Assembly: GCF_019175385.1 (NCBI RefSeq)
Contig: NC_083344.1
Coordinates: 59,148,782-59,212,781, forward strand
Direction: 5' to 3'
Origin: Lycium barbarum
Taxonomy: Eukaryota; Streptophyta; Magnoliopsida; Solanales; Solanaceae
Length of the DNA stretch: 64,000 nt
How positions within the stretch are numbered: position 1 is the stretch's first letter; each line of letters opens with the position of its first letter. Positions 45,386 through 57,588 of this stretch are shown here, piece by piece. The translations under genes and the position numbers were made by a program. Below the pieces are notes generated by a model. It was not told where the DNA came from, did no database searches, and saw only the letters and a list, made by a program, of their open reading frames with translations.

Positions 45386-45444
45386 AAAGTGGTATCAGAG
45401 CAGTTTAGTCCTAGGAAGTTTCTACGAGCCGTGTCTAGTAGGGT

Positions 45445-45483
45445 CTTGTTTATGGTGTGTTGCACGCCACACTAATAAACAGG
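45445..45483 (+). promoter_or_regulatory. Element E leader hairpin
   Basis: Arms CTTGTTTAT/ATAAACAGG and GGTGTG/CACACT with one bulged A. The 8-nt loop (TTGCACGC) is one substitution away from keeping a fully self-complementary hexamer, in line with the decay of E. Confidence 0.6.
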
Positions 45484-45580
45484 CGACTACAGGGCATTTA
45501 GGAAAAATGACCATCTTTCATCTTAAGAGATCGTGCAATAGAGCTGTGTTATAAGATTTTCTCCTCCTTAATAGTGTGCT

Positions 45581-46288
45581 ATGGTTTCAGAAATACCGCC
45601 AAAGGAAAAAGCTATAGCCGCCCAGAAGGGCAAGACTACGATGAAAAGGCGGGTAGAAAGAGAGCCGCCAATGAATGTAGGAGAGGGCGAATCACATAAT
45701 GAGGCCGCATCTAATACTTCCTCCACTCCGCCCAAATTAGAAAAACAAGAAGGGGCTTCAGCTCTAGCTCCTATGCCTCCAGTTCCTCCACCGGCTACTT
45801 CGGGTTAACAAGTGACCGAGGCTATTCATCTATTGATGCAGTTAGTTGCCGCCCAGGCACAGCGGTAGAATGCGGGTCCAAGTGATCGGGCAGCTAGTAC
45901 CAGAGCCCGTGATTTCATGAGTTTGAATCCTCTGGAGTTTTTCGGGTCAAAGCCAGATGAAGACCCACAATATTTTATCGATGAAATGTTGAGAACATTG
46001 AAGATTATTCATGCCTCCGAAACTGAATCTTTGGAGTTGGCATCTTATAGACTCCGAGACGTGGCGGTATTATGGTACAATAATTGGCTATCATAAAAAA
46101 AAATAGAATGTGCCTCCTCCCGTTTGGCAAAAATTTGTAGATGCTTTCATCCGCCACTATTTGCCACCCGAGGTCCGCCGAGCTAGAGCGGATAGGTTCT
46201 TGAATCTAAAACAAGGAAATATGAGTTCCCGAGAGTATAGCCTTCAGTTTAATTCATTGGCTAGATATGCTCCGACTATGGTGGCCGA
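45581..46288 (+). pseudogene. gag: Element E gag, decayed and interrupted
   Basis: Starts MVSEIPPKEKAIAAQKGK, matching the A gag start. In-frame stops at 45806 (TAA), 45866 (TAG) and 46094 (TAA), and a frame change in the A-rich run near 46095-46104. The capsid part is still readable (SLEFF-like LEFFGSKPDEDP, LASYRLRDVA, YLPPEVRRARADRFL, SLARYAP). It stops at 46288 because family F is inserted. No protease or RT of E is in the window. Confidence 0.88.
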
Positions 46289-47455
46289 TGTCACGACCCA
46301 ACCCCGTGGGCCGCGACTGGTTCCCTAACTGGGTACCCGTACATACCTACCCGACCGACTTTCGAATCATACGGATTTTTTTTTTTTTTTTTAAAACAGC
46401 TGTTACAGAAGTAAGCCGATACAGATACGGCACGCGCGCAAACATACATATATATACATACATACCTGAACATACAGACATTTACATATAAGCCGATAAG
46501 GCTAACATACCGACGAAACCCGTAACCCACACATCTATCTACAGGCCTCTACAGACATACAGAATCATATGACGGGACAGGGCCCCACCGTACCCAGAAT
46601 TTCCATACATACAGAACATACGGAAGAACAGAAGATATATACCAAAAGTATATGCTCCGGATCGAAGGAGCTCTTCAAACAGCAGAGTCAGAAACCTACG
46701 CTGGCGGCGTATCACCTGGTGCGTCTGTACCTGCGGGCATGTAGCGCATCCCCCGAAGAGCGGGGGTCAGTACGAAAAATGTACCGAGTATGTAAAGCAG
46801 AAACATAGCAAATATAAACATAGTCCGAACCGGAGTCACAGAAATATAACGGACAGACCCATAAATCAGACGGACGGACAGAGTCATGATCCAGACAGAC
46901 ATACAGAGTCGTGGTTCATACAGATAAACAGAATCATGGTTCGGACAGACAGACGGAATCATAACACGGACAGACGAGCAGAATCAGTATCCATACAGAC
47001 ATACAGAATCGGAGTCCATACGGGCGTACCGAATAAAAATCCATACGGACATACAGAATCAGAATCCACACGGGCGTACCGAATAAAAATCCATACGGAC
47101 ATACAGAATCAGAATCCATACGGACATACAGAATCAGAATCCCTACGGACATACAGAATCAGAATCCATACAGACATACAGACATAGTCGTAATTCAGAC
47201 GGACAGACAGAAGTATGTCGGACAGAATTATGCATGCAGAGTAGTACAGAGTCATACAGAATCATACAGAGGCATGTGCTTAAATAAATACAGATGGCAC
47301 ACGCATACATTCATACAGATCCCGGCCCTATCTGGGGGCGCGGTAACAGAACCCGGCCCTCTTAGTACGGGACGCGGTGGACAGACAGAATCAGATTAGA
47401 TCATATGCCATCCTGGCCGCCATCCCCATACACAGATCATAATATCATACAGACA
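46289..47455 (-). repeat. F LTR, left copy (5' 2.2 kb deleted)
   Basis: Starts on the plus strand with TGTCACGACCC. Matches 49273-50437, then runs straight into internal sequence inside a CATACA-rich stretch, so about 2.2 kb of LTR, the polypurine tract and about 1.2 kb of internal domain are missing. Contains the double hairpin (46750-46787) and 25-bp minisatellite (46991-47190). Confidence 0.87.
46991..47190. repeat. 25-bp minisatellite in F LTR (left copy)
   Basis: Eight units of 25 bp, with two alternating types beginning CCATACGGACATAC and CCATACGGGCGTACC. The same array is at 49974-50173 in the other LTR. Open frames on both strands (for example 46936-47187) come from the repeat. Confidence 0.85.
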
Positions 47456-47703
47456 TACACATATACATACACATACACACATACATACTAATATCATACT
47501 GGCGAACGTCTTTGACCGTCATTCGAATTCGCTCAATTTCCCGAGCGATGTTGCCCTTTTTTTTTTTTGCCCATTTAATTCCGCGTCGGTCTGTGTGGCT
47601 TTTGTAAAGGCACTAATTACTCCACACATTCTCTTTTCCTTTAGATTACCCCAAACGTTTCATTTATATCCATCATACCTACACTTGTGCAAAACTTTGC
47701 ATT

Positions 47704-47806
47704 ACTTCCCAGGGGGTCACCCATCCCAGAATTGCTCTGGTTTGCGCACGCCTAACTCCAAAACTTTCATGCATTTCGACGCGTTAGGGCTGATATAATT
47801 TCGTCG
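47704..47806 (-). ncRNA. 5S rRNA-derived segment in F unit 2
   Basis: Minus strand: GAGTTAGGCGTGCG in the A-box region and an unchanged C-box region (GGATGGGTGACC, CCTGGGAAGT), with the 5S spacing kept. The A-box carries one change relative to the 54096 copy (GTTAGGC against GTTAAGC). Confidence 0.8.
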
Positions 47807-48555
47807 ATCGCCCCGCACGACCTTTGTCGTGTAATTTTAGAGCAAATCGGGGTCTTAGCAAATTTTCGGAAAATTTTTGTAGCGGGTCCCACCGCCGGCT
47901 AAGTCGTACCATTACCACATCGTCTTTCTGAATCTTAAACATTCACTTTCATACACATATACATATGATTACGGATAACCCACGGATTTAAGTCTTCGTC
48001 CCAAGAATTCCGCCTCCAAATAGTCGGTGGAATCTGATAAAATATCACCGTAAGGTGTTCTCCGGCCACCGACAGAAGAAAACTAAAGTCGGACAAGTAT
48101 CGCGGGACCTTTTTGTACTTAGTCTACATATTTACTTCCATATTTCTGGAAAAATTTGGGCAGAGGTTCCTCTGTTTTTCTTACTATCCAAAACCTGTAC
48201 ACCAGAAATACCAATCATGCCTCACAGGGCCAACACATATACACACACATACATATCATATCATGTCGTATCGCAGCCACACGGACTGACAACTTCAAAT
48301 AAGAACTATAACGTCGTCGACACTTACCACACGTGCCCAACTCAAACAGCATCGGAGGCACTTTCCTGTTTACTTTCATCCGAGATTTCTAGACTCACAT
48401 TGGTGGTGGGGACATCTCAGTCGCCCTTGCCTTTGGTCGCTAGGTCTCTAATCCTTTTAAATTTTCGTCGTCTTCATAGAACAACATTTTACAGATATCA
48501 CACACACATCGAAAATTCTAGGAAGCTTATATGTTTATACTGATCAATCTCGAGT

Positions 48556-48957
48556 CTAACCTGGGGAGCTGCCGTGGGAACCGTGTCCCTCATCATCATC
48601 GTCTGTCTGGCCCCCACTATTCCCTGCATCTGAATCGGAGGAGTGTAGGTAGCCTGGCAATTCCTGGTTCACCGACGGCCAGGACAAAGGGCTCGAGTAG
48701 GGCGTGACACTCTCCGGGGAAGCCTGTCTAACATACTGCTCCACTACCGGAGCTGCTGGCACATCCTCGGGAACCTCCTCCTCCGGCGTCCCAGAGGAAT
48801 GTTCTGGTGGCTCAGTATCGGGGCTATCCTCCTCCCTGGGAGTAAGAAACTCTGGAGGTATCGTCGCTGGGTCCTCCGAAGGGTCGGTCTCAATCGAGTA
48901 GCTGGGGATCTGCCTACTCGGTCCTGGTGATGTCCTGGGGGCCTTATTAGCACCCCA
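48556..48957 (-). pseudogene. F gag-like acidic, Pro-rich open stretch
   Basis: About 133 codons are open on the minus strand, starting after a stop near 48960; the first in-frame ATG is at 48762. An ATG at 48986 lies in another frame. The product is acidic and Pro/Ser/Glu-rich (TPREEDSPD, PEEEVPEDVP, TDDDDEGHGSH), with no capsid or zinc-knuckle motif. Its position 300 bases after the primer site is where gag begins in coding elements, and EDVP-type wording also occurs at the A gag N-terminus. Possibly a gag remnant; a protein function is not supported. Confidence 0.4.
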
Positions 48958-49256
48958 ACCCCATCATCCGACGCGCTCCTCTTCATTATTTATCAACCTG
49001 CAATCACCTGCAGGAAGAGGGTCAGAAACATTTTCCCAAAATACCGACACTCCTGCTCTTTTGGAGCCTCGCTGTAGGTACAGCCATTCGTAGGGGAGAA
49101 TCGTCCTATTCATACAGCTTTATCGCACGATCTAAGATTCCAAAGAAGGGTAACATCCTAAATGCCCTGTAGCTCTCTGTTTATAGTTGTGGTGCACAAC
49201 ACATCGATAGACAAGACTCTACTAGACACGGCCTGTGGACATACCGAGGACTAACC

Positions 49257-49268
49257 GCTCTGATACCA
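49257..49268 (-). other. F primer-binding site
   Basis: Reverse complement of TGGTATCAGAGC, four bases from the LTR terminus at 49273. Confidence 0.93.
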
Positions 49269-49272
49269 CTTT

Positions 49273-52200
49273 TGTCACGACCCAACCCCGTGGGCCGCGA
49301 CTGGTTCCCTAACTGGGTACCCGTACATACCTACCCGACCGACTTTCGAATCATACGGATTTTTTTTTTTTTTTTAAAACAGCTGTTACAGAAGTAAGCC
49401 GATACAGATACGGCACGCGCGCAAACATACATATATATACATACATACCTGAACATACAGACATTTACATATAAGCCGATAAGGCTAACATACTGACGAA
49501 ACCCGTAACCCACACATCTATCTACAGGCCTCTACAGACATACATAATCATATGACGGGACAGGGCCCCACCGTACCCAGAATTTCCATACATACAGAAC
49601 ATACGGAAGAACAGAAGATATATACCAAAAGTATATGCTCCGGATCGAAGGAGCTCTTCAAACAGCAGAGTCAGAAACCTACGCTGGCGGCGTATCACCT
49701 GGTGCGTCTGTACCTGCGGGCATGTAGCGCATCCCCCGAAGAGCGGGGGTCAGTACGAAAAATGTACCGAGTATGTAAAGCAGAAACATAGCAAATATAA
49801 ACATAGTCCGAACCGGAGTCACAGAAATATAACGGACAGACCCATAAATCAGACGGACGGACAGAGTCATGATCCAGACAGACATACAGAGTCGTGGTTC
49901 ATACAGATAAACAGAATCATGGTTCGGACAGACAGACGGAATCATAACACGGACAGACGAGCAGAATCAGTATCCATACAGACATACAGAATCGGAGTCC
50001 ATACGGGCGTACCGAATAAAAATCCATACGGACATACAGAATCAGAATCCACACGGGCGTACCGAATAAAAATCCATACGGACATACAGAATCAGAATCC
50101 ATACGGACATACAGAATCAGAATCCCTACGGACATACAGAATCAGAATCCATACAGACATACAGACATAGTCGTAATTCAGACGGACAGACAGAAGTATG
50201 TCGGACAGAATTATGCATGCAGAGTAGTACAGAGTCATACAGAATCATACAGAGGCATGTGCTTAAATAAATACAGATGGCACACGCATACATTCATACA
50301 GATCCCGGCCCTATCTGGGGGCGCGGTAACAGAACCCGGCCCTCTTAGTACGGGACGCGGTGGACAGACAGAATCAGATTAGATCATATGCCATCCTGGC
50401 CGCCATCCCCATACACAGATCATAATGTCATACAGACATACAGATCCCGGCCCGCACGCCGAGGGACGCGGTGAACAATGCAGAGAAATATGCACGATAA
50501 CAGAACCTGGCCCGGGACGCAGTGAAGGAATGCATTGAGACAGACACGAACCGATAAATGAGAAACTACTTACATACAGACTCAACATACAGACTCAATC
50601 AAACTGAAGGGTGCCAAACGGCGAGTCAAAATCAGAGTATCCAGATAGTATGCATAGTACGCGCCTATATCCTACTTGGGAAGGCACGACAGATTATTAG
50701 CAGAATCAGATTCTCAGATGTTCAGAAATCATTTTGTAAGAATTTCATAAAAATAGTTGTATCATAATCAAAATAATAGTTCAGATGGTTTCTGAGAAAA
50801 TCGGACAAAACGGAAGTATTTAAAGTATTACAGAAGATATCGGGCCTTGCGGGCCCGCCTCGGACCAACTCGAGGCAACATAGGTAAATTATCGCTAATA
50901 GACCTTATGAGGTCATCCATAATCGTTTGGAAGTGTTCCGACTCCGTTTAGGGATGTTTTGTACAAAAACTCACTTTAAAGGCAATTTGTAAGAAAATAG
51001 CTTCAATTGAATTGAAGGAATTGGAGCGGTTTTCCGTCTCGAATTCCGGGGAACGGAGTCGTACTTAAGGCTCGCGGCCGAGCCTATCACATCCAGAACA
51101 TGCCTAGGAACAAAGGGAAATGCTTCACATACCTCGATAGTGCCTTACGCTCGCTTGGCGTCGACTTCAATTTCGTCCAAAATCTAGAAATGGTCAAGTT
51201 TACCATTTGTTAGTTTCAAACTTTTCAATAATTCAACTTAACACAGACATGCCTACCGAAATTTCGGCAGCATTTCCTCTGTATATAAGAAATCCCCGAG
51301 ACTTAGCTCGGCTCAATTCATCATCACAACAACCCAGAAATAGCATCAATAACAACAATATGCATTAAACATACGATATGGCATCACTAGCCATCCTTTC
51401 GACATAACGAAACATTTTGCGTTTCAACCTTACATTTCAAACCCAAACTTATTATTCCCATATTCATCATTCATCAAAATCATTACAACATACGTCGGAG
51501 GCATATCATACCATTTCCACACAATATACACAAGATATGCAAAACATACCAACTTTCCATTAAGCCACTACTTGTCCAATTTTTCCTAACTTTCCACATA
51601 CAAGTTAATTATACATTTCCATCTTCCAAATTCATCAACAATAATCATAATTTACCTCTTGATACTTTCATTTCCATTTTTACATAAACCATAACAAAGT
51701 TGCATATTCTCCTACAACAACTTAATAGTCATTTTTCCAAGATAATAGAGATTGTTATCTTCCCATTCACTTCACCATAGCACACTTAGCATGAAAACAA
51801 GATCAAATTCATATTCCATACTCAACCTAGCACCACACGGCCACCTCCTATATTTTCCAATTTTCACTAATTCATTCCACTTTCATTTCTAACACAATCT
51901 CCATCATACTACAACTAAATTACAACATAAATTCAAGCCATCTTAAACATACAATTCATGCATAAATTCGGCCAACATGCATGATTTTCAACTCACAAAA
52001 TTTCCATGTTCTTCACTCATTCACACATACTACAACATACATATACCATTTATAACATAGCAAAAGCATGAAATCCTTACCTTTGTTCAAGTTCTTCACT
52101 TGGAGGTTAAAATTGCTTTCTTGCCACAATACTTATATCAACTTGTAGAGGGCTTTGCACTTGGTAATAATTTCACAAGAGATGATCTTTTAAACCAAAG

Positions 52201-52609
52201 AATTGGCTCCTAAATGTTTTTCTTTCTTTTCTTTCTTTTTCTCTCTCAAACCTGAACCCCTTGCTCTTTTTTTTTTCTTGAAGCTTCTTAGAGCTTATCC
52301 ATGTTATATAATTTCCCATGGAATTTAATTAATCCATGGGCTTGGATTGGCATGTGGCCGGTTGGGCCCCTTAAATTGGGCCTCCCTTCACTTATTTTTT
52401 TTTTGAGCCCAAAATGGTTGGCTAATTATTGTAACTCATGGGACAAATTTCCCAAAATTCCAATTTTGCCCTTGGCCTCCTTTCGTAATTCCACACCATT
52501 GTATTCATAACCTACACATTCATACCAAGAAATGTCCAATTATGGCCTTATTCATCACAAGTCAATTTATCTTGAATTTTTCGAATAAACAAAAATGCCG
52601 GATGTAACA
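49273..52609 (-). repeat. F LTR, full copy (3,337 bp)
   Basis: Minus strand TGTTACATCCGG...GGTCGTGACA. Contains donor-like GGTAAGG (near 52080), CCGAAATTTCGG (51256-51267), exon-like block (about 51130-51185), minisatellite (49974-50173) and double hairpin (49733-49770). A polypurine tract adjoins at 52610 and a primer site at 49268, so it is shared by two units. Confidence 0.9.
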
Positions 52610-52645
52610 TCCTCCCCCCCTTTAAAAATATTCGTCCTCGAATGT
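52610..52645 (-). promoter_or_regulatory. F polypurine tract with preceding hairpin
   Basis: Minus strand: arms ACATTCG and CGAATAT (one mismatch), loop AGGA, then TTTAAAGGGGGGGGAGGA before the LTR. Confidence 0.87.
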
Positions 52646-52969
52646 TAAATTGACCTTATGGGGCGTCATACTACTTCGGGAGGGTTCTCTTTATAGTCGT
52701 CCTTTACTGACTTTCCGGCATGGCTTCTTTACCAACATTATGGGGTAATTTTTCACATTACTGATTCAAATGCCTTCATAATATAATTTTCTCATACCCC
52801 ACATAATCATCAAACCATAAGCTATATTCTTGTAACAGACAAACGCTTTCCAGACATTATAGTCCATATCATTTCTTGTTACACTCCTGAGATCCCTACC
52901 ACGTTTTCGTAATCCCACTTCATACAAGGCACTTCATACCAACAGATTCAGAACTAGAACCGAACGCGT

Positions 52970-53490
52970 AGAAGCATATCGGACGGATTCGTAATCGGAG
53001 GTAGACGTACTCAACCATGGCGGACGGATTCGTAGTCAAAGTCAGGGGCACGGAAGTATGTCAGACAGATCTGAGATCGGAGTCAGACGTACAGAAATGT
53101 ATCATACGGAATTATGATCAAAGTCAGACAGACAGAAATGTATTAGATAGAGTCGTGATCAAGATCAGACATACGGAGATGTATCAGGCAGGCGTGCGAT
53201 CGAAATCAGATGTACAGAGGCATATAAGACGGATTCATATCCGGAGTCAGACATACAGAGGTGTGTCAGACAGATTCGTAATCAGAGTTAATCGTACAGA
53301 GATATGTCAGACAGAAACGTATTCAGAATCAATCATACAGAAGTATGTCGACCAGAAACATATTCAGAATCGGACGTACAAAGATTTATCAGGTGGGAAC
53401 ATAATCGAGTTCAGAAGCATAGAGGCGTAACAGACAGAGCCTTAGCAGAATCGGAAGTGCAGAAGTATAACAGATAGAATCTGAAGCCGA
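52970..53490. repeat. 42-bp minisatellite in F internal domain
   Basis: About ten to twelve diverged units of roughly 42 bp containing CAGA-TACAGA-type words. Because 42 is a multiple of three, one plus-strand frame stays open for 137 codons (53017-53430) and reads as a 14-residue repeat. It is antisense to the element and starts inside the repeat, so a coding role is unlikely. Confidence 0.75.
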
Positions 53491-54095
53491 ATCAGATCAC
53501 TCTTAGTAAGGCTCCAGTGATTTATGGAAAATTCCCTTATTGGTAACCTGGTTAGCCAAGTTATCATACAAATCGTCTCGCGTGTCGCTTATCGACTCTT
53601 TCAAAGATTCCACTTCTTCGCATTTCTTATCTTTCGTCTTTCCTACCATCCATACTCATTTACCTTTTCAGACATCGTCATACCAGACTGAGTCATAATG
53701 GAATAGGGGTTTTCCTAGTCCTTGACAACACTTGTGTCCTCACCCCCGCTTCGCTTCATGTATTCGGTTTAGTAAAACCTTTCATCTATCACAACGTTAG
53801 TTGCCGGGACTCGGCTCTTAACCCACATGGGCACCAAACGAAAATCATACACATATACATACACATACACACATACATACTAATATCTTACTGGCGAACG
53901 TCTTTGACCGTCATTCGAATTCGCTCAATTTCCCGAGCGGTGTTGCCCTTTTTTTTTTTTTACCCATTTAATTCCGCGTCGGTCTGTGTGGCTTTTGTAA
54001 AGGCACTAATTACTCCACACATTCTCTTTTCCTTTAGATTACCCCAAACTTTTCATTTATATCCATCATACCTACACTTGTGCAAAACTTTGCAT

Positions 54096-54201
54096 TACTT
54101 CCCAGGGGGTCACCCATCCCAGAATTGCTCTGGCTTGCGCACGCTTAACTCCAAAACTTTCATGCATTTCGACGCGTTAGGGCTGATATAATTTCGTCGA
54201 T
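54096..54201 (-). ncRNA. 5S rRNA-derived segment in F unit 1
   Basis: Same as the 47704 copy but with the better A-box GTTAAGCGTGCG. C-box region unchanged. Confidence 0.8.
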
Positions 54202-54518
54202 CGCCCCGCACGACCTTTGTCGTGTAATTTTAGAGCAAATCGGGGTCTTAGCAAATTTTTTGTAGCGGGTCCCACCCCCGGCTAAGTCGTACCATTACCA
54301 CATCGCCTTTCTGAATCTTAAACATTCACTTTCATACACATATACATATGATTACGGATAACCCACGGATTTAAGTCTTCGTCCCACGAATTCCGCCTCC
54401 AAATAGTCGGTGGAATCTGATAAAATATCACCGTAAGGTGTTCTCCGGCCACCGACAGAAGAAAACTAAAGTCGGACAAGTATCGCGGGACCTTTTTGTA
54501 CTTAGTCTACATATTTAT

Positions 54519-57500
54519 TGTTATATCCCGTATTTTTGAACCTCGAATTATCTCCTGGGGTGGGACCCACACACCGAGATTTTTTTTGGAACATCTGAAA
54601 AGTCATATGAATCACATATGTAAAGTTAAACACAACTCATGAAGTGCCCTTGGGCCAAATCAAAGTGGAAGCCCTCCAAACGAATATTTTTAATAAAACG
54701 TTTTCGGGTGAGCTGACTTTGAGGGGCAAAAACGGTATTATAAGTTTGTAATTTGGAAAAATACCAAGCAATATAAGTTGTAGATAATTGAATAGCTTTC
54801 CATCCATAGGTCGTGGGTTCCCAGGTGACGTCGGTACAAGGAGATATGAACGTTTTAAGGTCGAAAGGTCAGTGGGCTAGGCCCAACTCGGGACCAACCG
54901 AGTTGGCCCAAAAAAAATGAAAAGAAAAAAATTAGGCCCAATGTTTAAGGGGTGGCCGGCCAAGTGAGGCCCAACCCATGGTTTAATTATATTTCTCATG
55001 TGCCTAATTAATTATATAAGGCCTTATCTATTAGACTTTTCAAGAAACAAAGAGAGCATAGAAGAAGAAAACCAAGAGCAACAACATAAGGACCATTTCG
55101 GGTTTGGCCATAGAAAAATCATCCCTCAAAATCTTGCCTCTAAAATTATTTTCTTGTTGAATTCCTACTAATTCAAGGTCCCTCTACAACTTGGTGTAGT
55201 TGTTTTGGAAGATTGAGCATTAGTTTCATCAATCTCACACTTTGGACAAGTGAAGAAGATTGGAGAAAAAGGTAAGAATTCATACCTTTTCATTATGTTA
55301 TGAAGGTTTGTTTGTGTTGTAGTATACGGAAATGAGTAGAAACTATGGAAATATGGAAGTTTACAAAGTGTATATATATATATATATATATATATGTGTA
55401 TGTAGCCGTGAGTTTATATATGTTGTATACATATATGAGTTGAATTTTATGTTGTATTCTAGTTGTGGTTATGGTGAAAATTATATCGGGAATGAAAGTT
55501 GAATGAATTTTTGTTGAAGTTGGAATGTAGAAGATTATGGCACTTTAGAATGATTTTGTGATATTATGGAAATGAAGTTGTTAAGATGTGAATTATGATT
55601 ATGGTTGATGAAATTGGAAGATGGAAATATGTTATGGATATGTAGGTTGAATATTAGAAGTTTTGGATGAATTATGACTTTGGTGGAAAGTTTGTATATT
55701 TTGTATATCTTGTGAATATTTTGTGGAAATGATATGAAATGCTTCCAAATTATATTGTGATAATCTAGATTAATAATGAATATGAAAACATTGAGATTGG
55801 TTTGGAAATGGGAAGTCGGAATGAAAGTTCTTGCATTATGTCGGAAAGAGACTAGTTGTGTTATATTGTGTCCTATATTGATTGTTGTTGGTGTTGGGTT
55901 GTTGTTGATTGTTTTGGCCGAGTTAAATTCTCGGGGATGCTATATGTATAGGGGAGATGCTGCCCAAATTTCTGTAGGCAATTATGAATAAAGATTGAAT
56001 ACTTAAAGATTGGAAATTGAGAATTGGTAAATGTGACCAATTGCAGATTTTGGGCGAAACGGGAATTGACTTTGGAAAGGCGTAAAGAGCATACAAGGTA
56101 TGTAAAGCTATCCCGATTCTTCTTTTGGAATGCCCTAGGTGTACTAGGATCGGATTTGAGCCTCGGAAAGCGTTTTGCTCATCGGAATCCGCATTTGAAA
56201 ATACCTTTTTTCATTCAATGGAATTGAACCCTATAAGTATGCTTTATTGAAAGAATTGTGCAAACTTCCACAAATTGCCTAGAAAATCATGGAATGTCCC
56301 CAAAACCTCCGTAGGTGACTTTATAAGCTTAAAATATGTAATTTTAGCCCACCGCTTCGTTTGTCCCGAGGTGGGCCCACTATTTCCGATTTTACCCTTT
56401 TGTGTTTATGACTTGTCTACGAGCGGCTTTAAAGGAAATGTTTTAACTACTCCTCTAGGTATTAATTAAAAATTGTTTTAAATGTTCCGTTAAGTCTTGT
56501 AAATTGTTTTGGAACTTGGAAATGATTTCAGAAAAATTATGCCTCCGTAATCCATTATGACATCCGAAATACGCTTACTATAATTCTGTCCGGTTTTATC
56601 ATTTCGACTTGCCAGGATATGTTCTCAAGCGTATTCCTTTGCATTGTTCGCCGTGCCTCGATGTGAGGGGGCAGGTATACATGTACATGGGTTGTGGAGT
56701 ATGCTGTGCCATGTACACACATTATGATATGATATGATCTGATATGGCCATCTGATATGATATGTTATGTTACGGGGTTATTCCCCCTTTTCTGATCCTT
56801 ATGTGTTGTGGCACCAGCGTCAGGGGGTGACCACGTTCTGTCTGCCGAGTCCCTTGGCAGGGGCCGGATATGATATGGCATATGTTTCTGTACTCACTCT
56901 TTATGTTTTGAAAATATGCATTTAATACTCTGGACATCACACTCACTTTTCTGTACGTTCTGTTCCCGTTATGATTTTGTTCCGTAATGGAACCAGGTTT
57001 GACAAATGTTGTCTGCAAGTACTACTTATGCTTTATGATCAGCATTTTGCTAATCTGGATATTCCGTTCATTTTCTGTATCTTCTGCTTTGATTATGACT
57101 TTGTTTATTACGTTCCGTGCTTTACATACTCAGTACATATTTCGTACTGACCCCCTATCATCGGGGGCTGCGTTTTCATGTCGCGCAGGTACTGACAACA
57201 GATATGCTGACCTGCCTGTCTAGGACATCTATTCTGCTATTCTGGAGAGCTCTTTTGTCCAGAGCCTATACCTTGGTACAGTCTGCTGCTGTTGTATATA
57301 TGTATGCTATTCAGGGGTATGACGGGGCCCTGTCCCGCCTTATGATTCTGTCATGTTCTGTAGAGGTCTGTAGATATACTTGTGTGGGTTCTGTATATGT
57401 TTTGGGTTGATATGATCTGTGATAGCCTTATCGGCTTCCTTGTCCTATAATTGTTCATCTGTGACAACTAGCAGTGCCAATTGATCATTGTATTGATATA

Positions 57501-57588
57501 TTTTGTTAATATGTTGGTTTGGGTTATTGGGTATATATGGGTGTCCAGCACGGACACTAGTCGCGGACTACGGGGTTGGGTCGTGACA
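54519..57588 (+). repeat. Solo LTR G (3,070 bp) in F internal domain
   Basis: TGTTATATCCCG...GGGTCGTGACA with no primer site or internal domain. Flanks are TTTAT (54514-54518) and TTTAC (57589-57593). The uninterrupted F copy at 48128 reads TTTAC, so this is a 5-bp duplication with one later C-to-T change. Holds donor-like GGTAAGAATT (55272), a TA microsatellite (about 55373-55396), exon-like block 56047-56097 and double hairpin 57130-57167. Formed by recombination between the LTRs of a full element. Confidence 0.92.

Larger units (their letters stand above)
47456..49272 (-). other. F internal domain, unit 2 (non-coding)
   Basis: From the primer site (49257-49268) on the minus strand: leader hairpin 49215-49176 (loop GTGCAC), TTAG plus ATCGTGCGATAAAGC segment (near 49130), gag-like open stretch (below), a pyrimidine-rich region, and a 5S-derived segment (47806-47704). 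The rest has no recognisable gene. Confidence 0.8.
52610..54518 (-). other. F internal domain, unit 1 (non-coding), part 1
   Basis: Holds the polypurine tract, a 42-bp minisatellite (52970-53490), unassigned AT-rich DNA, a CATACA-rich stretch (53849-53885) where the unit 2 deletion joined, and a 5S-derived segment. Interrupted at 54518 by solo LTR G. Part 2 is 57589-57748. Confidence 0.82.

Noticed and set aside
45581..45808. E gag start as a small intact 75-codon gene
   Set aside because: The reading continues past the stop as recognisable gag, so it is the first piece of a broken gene.
46936..47187. Repeat-rich frames in the F LTR, duplicated at 49919-50170
   Set aside because: Translation of the 25-bp minisatellite on both strands.
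53017..53430. 137-codon plus-strand frame as a protein gene
   Set aside because: It is a 42-bp minisatellite translation, antisense to element F and with no start context or motif.
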